64,000 nucleotides of DNA from Rhodospirillales bacterium (GTDB taxonomy: Bacteria > Pseudomonadota > Alphaproteobacteria > ATCC43930 > CGMCC-115725). The stretch spans positions 1 through 64,000 of the forward strand of contig DAHUYF010000021.1 of assembly GCA_027315365.1 (NCBI GenBank), in the 5' to 3' direction. Below are positions 56,669 to 64,000 of the stretch, in pieces (within the stretch, counting starts at the first letter, position 1; each line of letters opens with the position of its first letter). The translations under genes were made by a program, and so were the position numbers. The notes beneath the pieces were generated by a model, which saw only the letters and a program-made list of their open reading frames with translations, made no database searches and had not been told where the DNA came from.

Positions 56669-57340
56669 CTATCGCAGCAGCTCGTACTTTCCCCCGCGCT
56701 CGAGCGCGCGCTGGTAGGCAGGGCGCGCGTGGATGCGCTGCAAGAAATCCGTCAGCCGCGGCCGGCGCTCGTCGAGGCCGCCGCGCGAGGCGGCGGCTTC
56801 GAGCGGGAAGCTCATCTGGATGTCGGCGGCGCTGAACTCCGGCCCGGCGAACCAGGCGCTCTTGCCGAGCTCGGCCTCGAGATAATCGAGATGCAGCTCG
56901 ATCTGCGGCTCGACGAAGCCGGCGAGCGCCCGGTCGGCGATGGCGCGCGCGACCGGCCGGGCGAAGAACGGCATCTTGCTGCTTTTGAGGCGGGTGAAGA
57001 TCAGCTTCATGAGCAGGGGCGGCATCGCAGAGCCCTCGGCATAGTGCAGCCAGTAAGTATAGCGCAGCCGCTCCGGCGTGCCCGGCGCCGGCACGAGCCG
57101 GCCGGCGCCATAGCGCTCGACGAGATAGTCGACGATGGCGCCGGATTCGGCGATGGCCGGGCCGTCATCGGTGATCACCGGCGCCTTGCCGAGGGGATGC
57201 ACCGCGCGCAGCGCGGGGGGTGCCAGCATGGTGACGGGATCGCGCTCGTAGCGCTTGATCTCGTAAGGAACGCCCAGTTCCTCCAGCAGCCACAGCACGC
57301 GCTGCGAGCGGGAGTTGCTGAGATGATGGACCGTGATCAC
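56669..57340 (-). CDS. Glutathione S-transferase family protein
   Basis: A 223-residue two-domain GST. ITVHHLSNSRSQRVLWLLEELG opens the thioredoxin fold with a Ser/Asn-type active site; HPLGKAPVITDDG is the cis-proline loop, AESGAIVDYLVERYG follows. GTG 57340 has GGGGAGAG upstream and begins the domain; the frame is open to 57475. Interrupts the plus-strand oxygenase/transporter run on the opposite strand. Confidence 0.9.
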   Translation of the reverse strand: MITVHHLSNSRSQRVLWLLEELGVPYEIKRYERDPVTMLAPPALRAVHPLGKAPVITDDGPAIAESGAIVDYLVERYGAGRLVPAPGTPERLRYTYWLHYAEGSAMPPLLMKLIFTRLKSSKMPFFARPVARAIADRALAGFVEPQIELHLDYLEAELGKSAWFAGPEFSAADIQMSFPLEAAASRGGLDERRPRLTDFLQRIHARPAYQRALERGGKYELLR

Positions 57341-57536
57341 GCGGCTCTCCCCGATGCTTTCCCGGCGTTCCGGCATCTTGGCGTGACTGTCCTCCGCGGC
57401 GGGGCCGCGCGTCAAGCCCGGGCGGCCGAAAGCGCTTGACGCGACCGGCTGCGGTGCCCGTAATTCCCCGATCACCGCGGCAAAGGCGAAGACCGGCGAC
57501 AGACCGGGCGCGGCGCGGCAGGGAGGGGGCTTTTCG

Positions 57537-58592
57537 GTGACCTGGTCGATAGCGTTGCGGCCGCTGCGGCGCCTGTTGCCGGCGCTGGCGCTGCTCTTCG
57601 CGGCGGGGTCGGCGCATGCCGACGAGGTGCGGATCGGCGTGCTTGGCGCGGTCAGTGACGCGCCCTATTTCATCGCCGATGCCAGGGGCTATTTCCGCGC
57701 CGCCGGCATCGAGGCCAAGTTCGTCAACGCCACCAACCCGGCGCAGCTGGTGGCGCCGCTCGGCACCGGCGATCTCGATGTCGGCTCCGGCTCGCCTTCG
57801 GCGGGACTCTACAACGCGGCGGCGCGCGGCATCGACATCAAGATCGTCGCCGACAAGGGCTCGATGCGCAGGGGCTACGGCTTCATGCCGCTGCTGGTGC
57901 GCAAGGATCTGATCGACGGCGGCAGGTTCAGGCAGTTCGCCGACCTCAAGGGACTCCGGGTCGGAACCACCTCGCCGGGCGGCGCCAACATGTCGACCTT
58001 GAACGAAGCGCTGAAAAAAGGCGGCCTCGCCTTCGGCGATGTCACCATCGTCTATCTGGGCCAGCTCGAGCTGGCGCTCGCGCTGGAGAACAAGGCGCTC
58101 GATGCCGCGCTGGTCACCGAGCCCAATGCCACGCTGGCGGTCGATGACGGCAAGGCGGTGCGCTTTGCCGGGGGCGACGAGATCTATCCCGACCAGCAGC
58201 TGTCGGTCGTGGTCTATGGCGGCGAGTTCATCCGTCGGCGGCCGGAGACGGCCAAGCGCTTCATGCAGGCTTATCTGCGTGCGGTGCGCGACTACAACGA
58301 CGCGCTCGATGACGGCCATCTCGCCGGCACCGGCGCCGCGGCGATCATCGACATCATGGTCCGCTACGGCAAGGTCAAGGAGGCCAGGGTCTATCGCGAC
58401 ATGGTGCCGAACGGCGTCGATCCCGACGGAAGGGTGAATCTGGTGAGCCTGCAGGAGGACCACGATCTCTTCCGCGCGCTCGGCCTGCTCAAGGGCACGT
58501 CGCAGGTGAAGGATCTGGTCGATCTCTCCTTTGCCGATGCGGCGGTGGCGGCGCTCGGCCCCTATCACCGAAAGGAGCAGGGGGCGAGATGA
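57537..58592 (+). CDS. ABC transporter substrate-binding protein, NMT1/SsuA family
   Basis: A 351-residue type II binding protein. Signal peptide (about 1-28, ending GSAHA), then VRIGVLGAVSDAPYFIADARGYFRAAGIEAKFV, LKGLRVGTTSPGGANMSTL and KALDAALVTEPNATL. GTG start follows GGGAGGGGG. It overlaps the VOC gene by four bases (ATGA). It is the ligand-recognising part of the ATPase/permease set just downstream. Confidence 0.93.
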   Translation: MTWSIALRPLRRLLPALALLFAAGSAHADEVRIGVLGAVSDAPYFIADARGYFRAAGIEAKFVNATNPAQLVAPLGTGDLDVGSGSPSAGLYNAAARGIDIKIVADKGSMRRGYGFMPLLVRKDLIDGGRFRQFADLKGLRVGTTSPGGANMSTLNEALKKGGLAFGDVTIVYLGQLELALALENKALDAALVTEPNATLAVDDGKAVRFAGGDEIYPDQQLSVVVYGGEFIRRRPETAKRFMQAYLRAVRDYNDALDDGHLAGTGAAAIIDIMVRYGKVKEARVYRDMVPNGVDPDGRVNLVSLQEDHDLFRALGLLKGTSQVKDLVDLSFADAAVAALGPYHRKEQGAR

Positions 58593-59494
58593 GCGTGGTC
58601 GGGCTGGAGCGCGTCGTCTACGGCGTCGAGGATTTGGTGCTGGCGCGCCGCTTCTTCGCCGAATGGGGATTGTGGCCGGAGGGGGATCTCCTCCGCGCCG
58701 GCGACGGTACCGGCGTCGAGCTGCGCGCGAAGGACGATCCGGCCCTGCCGGCGGCGGTCGAGCCGGGATCGACCGTACGCGAGATCGTCTGGGGCGTCGA
58801 AAACCGCGCCGCGCTCGACGGCCTGGCCGCCAGGCTCGAGGGCAAGACCACGCTGCGTCGCGGCAGCGGCGGCGGCATCGCCTTCACCGACCCGGCCGGC
58901 TTCGGCGTGGCGTTGGCAGAGACCGAGCGGCGTCCGCTCGCCGCGGTGGAGATTGCGGTCAATACGCCGGAGCGGCGCGCCCGGCTCGACAGGGTGGGCG
59001 CGTTCTATCGACAGGCGGCACCGCGGCGTCTCGGCCACGTGGTGCTGCAGGTGCCCGATATCGCGGCGGTGGAAGGCTTCTATTGCGACGTGCTGGGCTT
59101 CCGGGTCTCCGACCGTTATCCCGGGCGCGGCGTCTTCCTGCGCGGTCGTGCCGAGGCGGATCACCACCAGCTCTTCCTGCTGCAGAGCGCCGACGGCGCC
59201 GCCCATTTCCATCATCTCGCTTTCGAGGTGCACGACGTCCATGAGGTTTTCGGCGGCGGCTTGGCCTTCGCCAAGCGGGGCTGGGAGACGCATATCGGTC
59301 CCGGCCGGCACGTCATCTCTTCCTGCTATTTCTGGTATTTCAGGAGCCCGTGCGGCGGCTCGGTCGAATATTTCGCCGATATGGATTCGCTAACCGACGC
59401 TTGGCAGCCGCGCGAGATGCCGCAATCGCCGGAATGGTTCGCCGAATGGGCGCTGGCGGACGGCATCCGGCAATATGGCGGCGTGCAGCAGTGA
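58589..59494 (+). CDS. VOC-family extradiol dioxygenase-like protein inside an ABC operon
   Basis: A 301-residue two-module vicinal-oxygen-chelate protein. The C-terminal module (about 145-265) carries the 2-His-1-Glu metal set of type I extradiol dioxygenases: H150 (LGHVVLQ), H209 (HHLAFEV) and E260 (SVEYFAD). The N-terminal module (about 1-130) is degenerate. Overlaps both the binding protein (ATGA) and the ATPase (GTGA), so it is translated with the transporter. It probably ring-cleaves or otherwise modifies the imported compound. Confidence 0.9.
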   Translation: MSVVGLERVVYGVEDLVLARRFFAEWGLWPEGDLLRAGDGTGVELRAKDDPALPAAVEPGSTVREIVWGVENRAALDGLAARLEGKTTLRRGSGGGIAFTDPAGFGVALAETERRPLAAVEIAVNTPERRARLDRVGAFYRQAAPRRLGHVVLQVPDIAAVEGFYCDVLGFRVSDRYPGRGVFLRGRAEADHHQLFLLQSADGAAHFHHLAFEVHDVHEVFGGGLAFAKRGWETHIGPGRHVISSCYFWYFRSPCGGSVEYFADMDSLTDAWQPREMPQSPEWFAEWALADGIRQYGGVQQ

Positions 59495-60297
59495 GCGACG
59501 CCGCGAGCGGCGCGCCGGCCAAGATCAGGCTGCGCCATCTCGCCAAGCGCTTTCGCAGCAGGCCCGGCATGGTCACCGCGATCGACGATGTCTCGGTCGA
59601 GATCGCCGCCGGCTGCTTCTTCATGATCGTCGGCCCCAGCGGCTGCGGCAAGACCACGCTGCTGCGCATCATCGCCGGGCTCGAACAGCCCAGCGCCGGC
59701 AGCGTCGAGGTCCTGCGCCGGGATCGGGCCAAGCCGGTCAATTCGATGATCTTCCAGGGCGATTCGATATTTCCCTGGATGACAGTGTGGGACAATGCCG
59801 CTTACGGGCTGGTACTGCGCGGCGTCGCCCGGTCCCAGATCCGCGAGGTCGTCGGCCACTATCTCGAGCGTACCGGGCTCACGCGCTTCGCCGACGCCTA
59901 TCCGCATCAGCTTTCCGGCGGCATGAAGCAGCGCGTGGCGATCGCCCGCGCTTTCGCCAACGACCCCGAGATCCTGCTGATGGACGAGCCATTCTCGGCG
60001 CTTGACGAGCAGAACAAGACGCTGCTGCAGCAGGAGCTGCTGCGCATCTGGGAGGAGCACAAGAAGACCGTGGTCTTCATCACCCACAGCGTCGACGAGG
60101 CGGTGACGCTGGGCGACCGCATCATGATCATGACGGCGCAGCCCGGCCGAGCCAAGGCGATGATCGACGTGCCTTTCGCGCGCCCGCGCAGCGTCCTCGA
60201 TCTCCGCGCGGACCCGCGCTACGGCGCGCTCGTTCACCGCATCTGGGGCGATCTGCGCGAGGAGGTTCAGCGCGCCCGAGCCGAGGCGCACCAATGA
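59491..60297 (+). CDS. ABC transporter ATP-binding protein, nitrate/sulfonate/taurine type
   Basis: A 268-residue ATPase: Walker A GPSGCGKTT, Q-loop IFQGDSIFPWMTV, LSGGMKQRVAIARAF signature, Walker B ILLMDEPFSALDEQ and THSVDEA. The GTG overlaps the VOC stop (GTGA). This is the SsuB/TauB/NrtD group. Confidence 0.94.
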   Translation: MSDAASGAPAKIRLRHLAKRFRSRPGMVTAIDDVSVEIAAGCFFMIVGPSGCGKTTLLRIIAGLEQPSAGSVEVLRRDRAKPVNSMIFQGDSIFPWMTVWDNAAYGLVLRGVARSQIREVVGHYLERTGLTRFADAYPHQLSGGMKQRVAIARAFANDPEILLMDEPFSALDEQNKTLLQQELLRIWEEHKKTVVFITHSVDEAVTLGDRIMIMTAQPGRAKAMIDVPFARPRSVLDLRADPRYGALVHRIWGDLREEVQRARAEAHQ

Positions 60298-61121
60298 GCG
60301 TCGAAGGCGCCGCCACGCCCGAGCTACCCGCGCCTGTCGTCGAGGCGCTCGACGCGGAAAGCCTGCTCGGCCGCCATTTCTATGAGCTCCTCAGCGTCGC
60401 TTCGCCGCTGGCGCTGCTCGGCCTCTGGGAGGCGTCGGCGCGCCTCGGCGTCGTCGACGCGCGCTTCTTTCCGGCGCCGAGCGGCGTGGCAGAGACGTTC
60501 TGGAGCATGGCGCGTTCCGGCGAGCTCTGGCTGCACACCGAGGCGAGCCTGCTGCGCCTGCTCTGCGGATTTCTCGTCGGCGGCATTCCGGCGCTCGCGC
60601 TCGGCATCGCCATGGGGCTGTCGTCGCTGCTGCGCGCCCTCGTCGAACCGCTGATCGCCGCCACCTATCCGATCCCGAAAAGCGCAATCATGCCGCTCCT
60701 CCTGCTCGTCTTCGGCCTGGGCGAGGCCTCCAAGGTGGCGATGGTGGCGATCGGCGTTTTCTTTCCGGTGGCGATGAACGCGGTCACCGGCGTGCTCGAG
60801 ATCAACCGGATCTATCTCGATGTCGGCCGGAACTACCGGGCGAGCCGATGGCAGGTGTTCCGCACCATCGCGCTGCCGGGAGCGCTGCCGTTCATCATGA
60901 CCGGCATCAAGCTCGGCGTCGGTCTGGGGCTGGTACTGATCGCCATCTCCGAGATGCTTGGGGCGAAGAGCGGGCTGGGATATCTCATCTGGAACGCCTG
61001 GGAGATCCTCGACGTCAATGCCATGTATGTCGGGCTGTTCACGATTGCCCTCCTCGGCTTTTTTTTCACCCATGTCCTGAACGTGCTCGAGCGCTGGCTC
61101 GTGCCATGGAAAACCCGGTAA
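60294..61121 (+). CDS. ABC transporter permease, nitrate/sulfonate/taurine type
   Basis: A 275-residue permease with about six membrane segments. LLRLLCGFLVGGIPALALGIAMG, the EAA loop (NYRASRWQVFRTIALPGALPFIMTG) and ISEMLGAKSGLGYLI are typical of SsuC/TauC. ATG overlaps the ATPase stop (ATGA). It completes a four-gene binding-protein/VOC/ATPase/permease operon. Confidence 0.94.
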   Translation: MSVEGAATPELPAPVVEALDAESLLGRHFYELLSVASPLALLGLWEASARLGVVDARFFPAPSGVAETFWSMARSGELWLHTEASLLRLLCGFLVGGIPALALGIAMGLSSLLRALVEPLIAATYPIPKSAIMPLLLLVFGLGEASKVAMVAIGVFFPVAMNAVTGVLEINRIYLDVGRNYRASRWQVFRTIALPGALPFIMTGIKLGVGLGLVLIAISEMLGAKSGLGYLIWNAWEILDVNAMYVGLFTIALLGFFFTHVLNVLERWLVPWKTR

Positions 61122-61213
61122 CCGCGCCGGTCTGGCGCTTGGCGGACTCGCGTGGGGCGAAACCGGGGCGCCGCCATGCGCGCTCCCGGATGACAGCGGA
61201 ACGAGCGCCTGAG

Positions 61214-61277
61214 CCCTCGGGTTGACGAGAGAAGGCGGCGGCGGCTGCTGCCGTATCGGTTTCAACGAACCCGAGGG
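61214..61277 (+). promoter_or_regulatory. 5' leader with long-range stem over the ribosome site
   Basis: CCCTCGGGTT (61214-61223) and AACCCGAGGG (61268-61277) are a perfect 10-base-pair inverted repeat. The 3' arm contains GAGGG, the ribosome site of the gene starting at 61286. Inside the loop a second stem, GGCGGC/GCTGCC (61237-61242 with 61247-61252, GGCT loop, one G-U pair), can form. In RNA this would shut the ribosome site. Regulation (temperature, ligand or protein) is inferred. Confidence 0.42.
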
Positions 61278-61285
61278 AAATTCGC

Positions 61286-61657
61286 ATGAAGACGACAAGG
61301 ACGACAAGAGAGCTTCTGATGGTGGCGGCGGTTGCGGCCATGCTCGCGGCGGCGGCGCCCGTCGCCTTCGCGCAGGGTGCTGGTGCTGGCGGCGGCGGTG
61401 CTGGCGGCGCTGGCGCTGGTGCTGGCGGTGCTGGTGCCGGTGCCGCTGGCGGCGGGACGATGACGGGGGCCGGACCGGCCGGCGGCGATTATGATACGGG
61501 CAGGGCGGCGGCCGGCCAGGGCCGGGCTGGCACGATGGACGGCATGCGCGGCTCCGGCACCTCGACGCCTCCTTCGACCTCGCCCGGCGGCACTGGAGCG
61601 AGCCGCGGCGCGGGCGGGCAAACGGGCGCCGACGAGGCCGGCGGGCTGGCCAAATAG
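61286..61657 (+). CDS. Gly/Ala-rich secreted small protein
   Basis: A 123-residue protein. A Sec signal peptide (about 1-29, ending VAFA) is followed by a run of Gly and Ala (about 30-57) and then Gly/Ser/Thr/Ala/Pro-rich sequence with little hydrophobic content; it looks disordered. The preceding GAGGG lies in a stable hairpin. Not recognised as a family; possibly a cell-envelope or stress-linked small protein. Confidence 0.7.
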   Translation: MKTTRTTRELLMVAAVAAMLAAAAPVAFAQGAGAGGGGAGGAGAGAGGAGAGAAGGGTMTGAGPAGGDYDTGRAAAGQGRAGTMDGMRGSGTSTPPSTSPGGTGASRGAGGQTGADEAGGLAK

Positions 61658-61766
61658 TCCTCGCTCACCGGCGCGCCGCGTGTAAGCCGAACTCGATCCC
61701 CGACCCGGGCGGGATCGTCCCGCCCGGGGCGCGGCGGCGCTTGCTTACAGGGGGGAGTGACGGCGA

Positions 61767-62717
61767 TCAGCCGACCGCTCGGTCGGGCGTCGCCGGGGCG
61801 GCGAAATCGATCGTCGGCCCGAGCGGGATCACCCCGCTCGGGTTGATCGTGCGCTGACTGCCGTAATAGTGCGTCTTGAAATTTTGCAGATCGATCGTCT
61901 CGGCCACGCCCGGCTTCTGATACAGCGCCCGCGTATAGTCCCATAGCGCGGGGAAGTCGTAGAGGTGGCGCAGATTGCATTTGAAGTGGCCGTAATAGAC
62001 GGCATCGAACCGCACCAATGTGGGGAAGAGCCGCCAATCCGCTTCGGTGAGGCCGTCGCCAAGAAGATAGCGGCGGTGCGACAGACGGTCTTCGAGCCAG
62101 TTGAGCGTATCGAACAGCGCTCTCACCGCCGCTTCGTAAGGCTCTTGCCTGGTGGCGAAGCCGGCCCGGTAGACGCCGTTGTTGACGGTGTCGTAGATGC
62201 GCGCGTTGAGCGCGTCGATCTCCCCGGCGAGCGCCGCGGGATAATAATCGGTGCGGTCGCTGGTGAAAGCATCGAAGGCGCCGTTGAGCATGCGGATGAT
62301 ATCGGCGGATTCGTTGCTGACGATCGTCTGCGTCTGCTTGTCCCAGAGGATCGGCACGCTGGCGCGCCCGCTGTAGCGGGCATCCGCCCGTTGATAGATC
62401 TCATAGGCATAGCGCGCCCCGGTCAGCGGGTCGGGTGCGGCGAAGGTCCAGCCATGCTCCAGCATCAGCGGCTCGACGAAGCTGATCGAGATCACGTCTT
62501 GCAGTCGCTTGAGCCGGCGGAAGAGGAGCGTGCGGTGGCACCAGGGACAGGCGAGCGCGAGAAAGAGATGATAGCGCCCGGCGGCGGCGGGAAAGCCCGA
62601 ACTGCCATCGGCCGTGACCCAGCGGCGGAAGGTCGTCGCCGGCCGCTCGAACGCGCCGCCGGTGCGCTCGGTGTTGTACCAGTCGTCGCGCCACTGCCCG
62701 TCGATCAGCAATCCCAT
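61767..62717 (-). CDS. Glutathionyl-hydroquinone reductase-like (GST omega/Xi, YqjG type)
   Basis: A 316-residue member of the Xi/omega GST group. FLALACPWCHRTLLF carries the CPWC motif (C57, C60), SVPILWDKQTQTIVSNES is the glutathione-site loop, and the C-terminal helical domain includes LGDGLTEADWRLFPTLVRFDAVYY. These enzymes reduce glutathionyl-hydroquinones. ATG 62717 begins the domain; the long frame beyond it is antisense to the synthetase gene. Confidence 0.93.
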   Translation of the reverse strand: MGLLIDGQWRDDWYNTERTGGAFERPATTFRRWVTADGSSGFPAAAGRYHLFLALACPWCHRTLLFRRLKRLQDVISISFVEPLMLEHGWTFAAPDPLTGARYAYEIYQRADARYSGRASVPILWDKQTQTIVSNESADIIRMLNGAFDAFTSDRTDYYPAALAGEIDALNARIYDTVNNGVYRAGFATRQEPYEAAVRALFDTLNWLEDRLSHRRYLLGDGLTEADWRLFPTLVRFDAVYYGHFKCNLRHLYDFPALWDYTRALYQKPGVAETIDLQNFKTHYYGSQRTINPSGVIPLGPTIDFAAPATPDRAVG

Positions 62718-62861
62718 GGGGTGACTATTAGCGGCAAAGCCGGCGGCGGTGAAGTGGCCGATGGCGACCGGCGCGGGCGGCGGCAAAACCGGCGGCGGTT
62801 TCCGGATCGGCGGCGCTTCCGCTAGTCTGACCGGACGTTTTCTCTGGGGAGGGAACGCCTG

Positions 62862-64000
62862 GTGGATACTGCCCGCTCGCTCGACCGTTTTTTCGCGCCC
62901 GAGGCCATCGCCGTGATCGGTGCGTCGCCGGAGCGCGGCCGGATCCGCGGCCTGTTGCTGCCGCTGCTGCGCGGCAACGGCTATCCCGGACGGCTCTATC
63001 CCGTCAATCCCAGCTATGCCGAGATCGACGGCCTGGCGTGCTATCCCTCGCTCGCGGCGATCGGCGCGCCGGTCGACCTCGCGCTCATCGCCATTCCGGC
63101 CGAGGCGGTGCTGGCGGCGCTGGAGGAATGCGCCGCGAGCGGCGTCAAGCACGCGGTGATCATCTCGTCCGGCTTTGCCGAACAGGGCGGCGCGCGGCGC
63201 GGGCTGCAGGACGAGATCGCGGCGCTGAGCAAGCGTACCGGATTGCGTATCTCCGGCCCCAATGCCGAGGGCTTCTACAGCGCCAAGGCGCGCGTTGCCG
63301 CCACCTTCAGCCCGGCGGTCGAGCCGCGGCCGGGCGAGGAACCGCTCGTCGTCGGCGAGTGCCGCATCGGCGTCGTCGCGCAAAGCGGCGGGATGGGCTT
63401 CGCGCTCTATAATCGCGGGCGCGCCCACGGGCTGAGCTTCAGCCATGTGGTCAGCACCGGCAATGAAGCCGATCTCACCGCCGGCGATTTTTTCGACTAT
63501 ATGGCGCATGACGCCGAGACCGCGGCGATCCTGCTCTTCATCGAAGGCGTGCGCGATCCCGCGCGGTTCATCGCCGCCGCGGAGGCAGCCGCCCGGCAGG
63601 GGAAGCCGGTGGTCGTCGCCAAGATGGGCCGCACCAAGGCCGGCGAGCGCGCCGCCGCCTCCCATACCGCGAGCATGGCGGGTTGGAACGCCGCTTACGA
63701 TGCCGTCTTCCACAGATACGGTCTCCTTGCCGCCGCGGATCCCGACGAGGCGGTGGCGATCGCCGCGGCTCTCGTCACCTGCCCGCTGCCGCGCGGCAAC
63801 CGGGTGGCGGTGGTGACAACGTCCGGCGGCGCCGGGGCCTGGACGGCGGACGCGCTGGCCGGCGCCGGCCTCTCCCTGCCCGAGCTGTCGCCGGCATTGC
63901 AGCAGGCGATCGGCAGCTTCATTCCCGCCTATGGCTCGGCACGCAACCCCGTCGACATCACGGCCCAGGCGGTACAGACCGGTGGGCTGCTGCGCGCGAT
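62862..64000 (+). CDS. Acyl-CoA synthetase (NDP-forming) family, N-terminal part (partial)
   Basis: 379 codons remain open to the right edge. DRFFAPEAIAVIGASPERGRIRG opens the CoA-binding Rossmann domain; CRIGVVAQSGGMGFALYNRGR and VSTGNEADLTAGDF the flavodoxin-like succinyl-CoA-ligase domain; SHTASMAGWNAAYDAVFHRYG follows. GTG 62862 with GGGGAGGG upstream. Members form acyl-CoA with ATP and release ADP, or acetylate proteins; the ATP-grasp half would lie outside the window. Confidence 0.9.
   Translation, partial: MDTARSLDRFFAPEAIAVIGASPERGRIRGLLLPLLRGNGYPGRLYPVNPSYAEIDGLACYPSLAAIGAPVDLALIAIPAEAVLAALEECAASGVKHAVIISSGFAEQGGARRGLQDEIAALSKRTGLRISGPNAEGFYSAKARVAATFSPAVEPRPGEEPLVVGECRIGVVAQSGGMGFALYNRGRAHGLSFSHVVSTGNEADLTAGDFFDYMAHDAETAAILLFIEGVRDPARFIAAAEAAARQGKPVVVAKMGRTKAGERAAASHTASMAGWNAAYDAVFHRYGLLAAADPDEAVAIAAALVTCPLPRGNRVAVVTTSGGAGAWTADALAGAGLSLPELSPALQQAIGSFIPAYGSARNPVDITAQAVQTGGLLRA

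Noticed and set aside
61262-61621. Minus-strand frame opposite the Gly/Ala-rich gene
   Set aside because: Arginine/alanine-rich with no ribosome site, while the plus-strand frame has a signal peptide and a ribosome site.

Overview
The window is a gene-dense stretch of a GC-rich bacterial chromosome (about two-thirds G+C by eye). Gene ends often overlap as ATGA or GTGA, and GTG or TTG starts are common. Gene content (DivK-type regulators, TTAACCAT motifs like CtrA half-sites, a PHB-type acetoacetate pathway, many Mo-hydroxylase large subunits, CaiB-type CoA transferase, Liv- and NMT1-type ABC systems) points to an alphaproteobacterium, probably Rhodospirillales or a Reyranella-like lineage. 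The lineage is an inference; no rRNA, tRNA, IS element, phage gene or CRISPR array was seen.

Layout. 1-0.8 kb: end of a chemoreceptor and a small membrane protein. 0.8-5.9 kb: ArsR/AHSA1 pair, an orphan CoxL-like molybdenum hydroxylase subunit and a PLP aminotransferase. 6-10.1 kb: two patatin-like hydrolases flank 3-hydroxybutyrate dehydrogenase and acetoacetate decarboxylase, a polyhydroxybutyrate/ketone-body module with a palindrome at its likely promoter. 10.2-23.7 kb: a signalling island. It holds two paralogous membrane histidine kinases, a REC-kinase, two single-domain response regulators, an alpha-oxoamine-synthase-type PLP enzyme and two paralogous degenerate GGDEF/EAL-like proteins; TTAAC motifs recur upstream of several of them. 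MFS, GNAT and CaiB genes are interspersed. 23.7-29.7 kb: second orphan CoxL, nitronate monooxygenase, enoyl-CoA hydratase and flavin monooxygenase. 29.9-34.4 kb: third membrane histidine kinase, a SoxC-like sulfite dehydrogenase with a monohaem cytochrome, and an NMT1-type binding protein. 34.5-40.2 kb: hydrolase, P450, SDR, beta-hydroxyacid dehydrogenase, TetR and a luciferase-like monooxygenase. 40.4-50 kb: a long same-strand unit with a complete Liv-type ABC importer, the third orphan CoxL, an amidohydrolase, a zeta-like GST and a TauD-type dioxygenase. 50-61.1 kb: DEAD-box helicase, aldolase-family protein, MtgA, a two-subunit Rieske dioxygenase, binding proteins, and an NMT1-type ABC importer with an extradiol-dioxygenase-like VOC gene inside it. 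61.2-64 kb: a Gly/Ala-rich secreted protein behind a hairpin 5' leader, a glutathionyl-hydroquinone-reductase-like protein, and the start of an acyl-CoA synthetase (NDP-forming) family gene.

Taken together, the 24-61 kb part looks like an uptake-and-oxidation repertoire for aromatic, heterocyclic or other xenobiotic carbon. The 10.7-23.7 kb part is the best candidate for an undescribed system: a PLP-enzyme/sensor-kinase signalling module with c-di-GMP-like but catalytically dead effectors.
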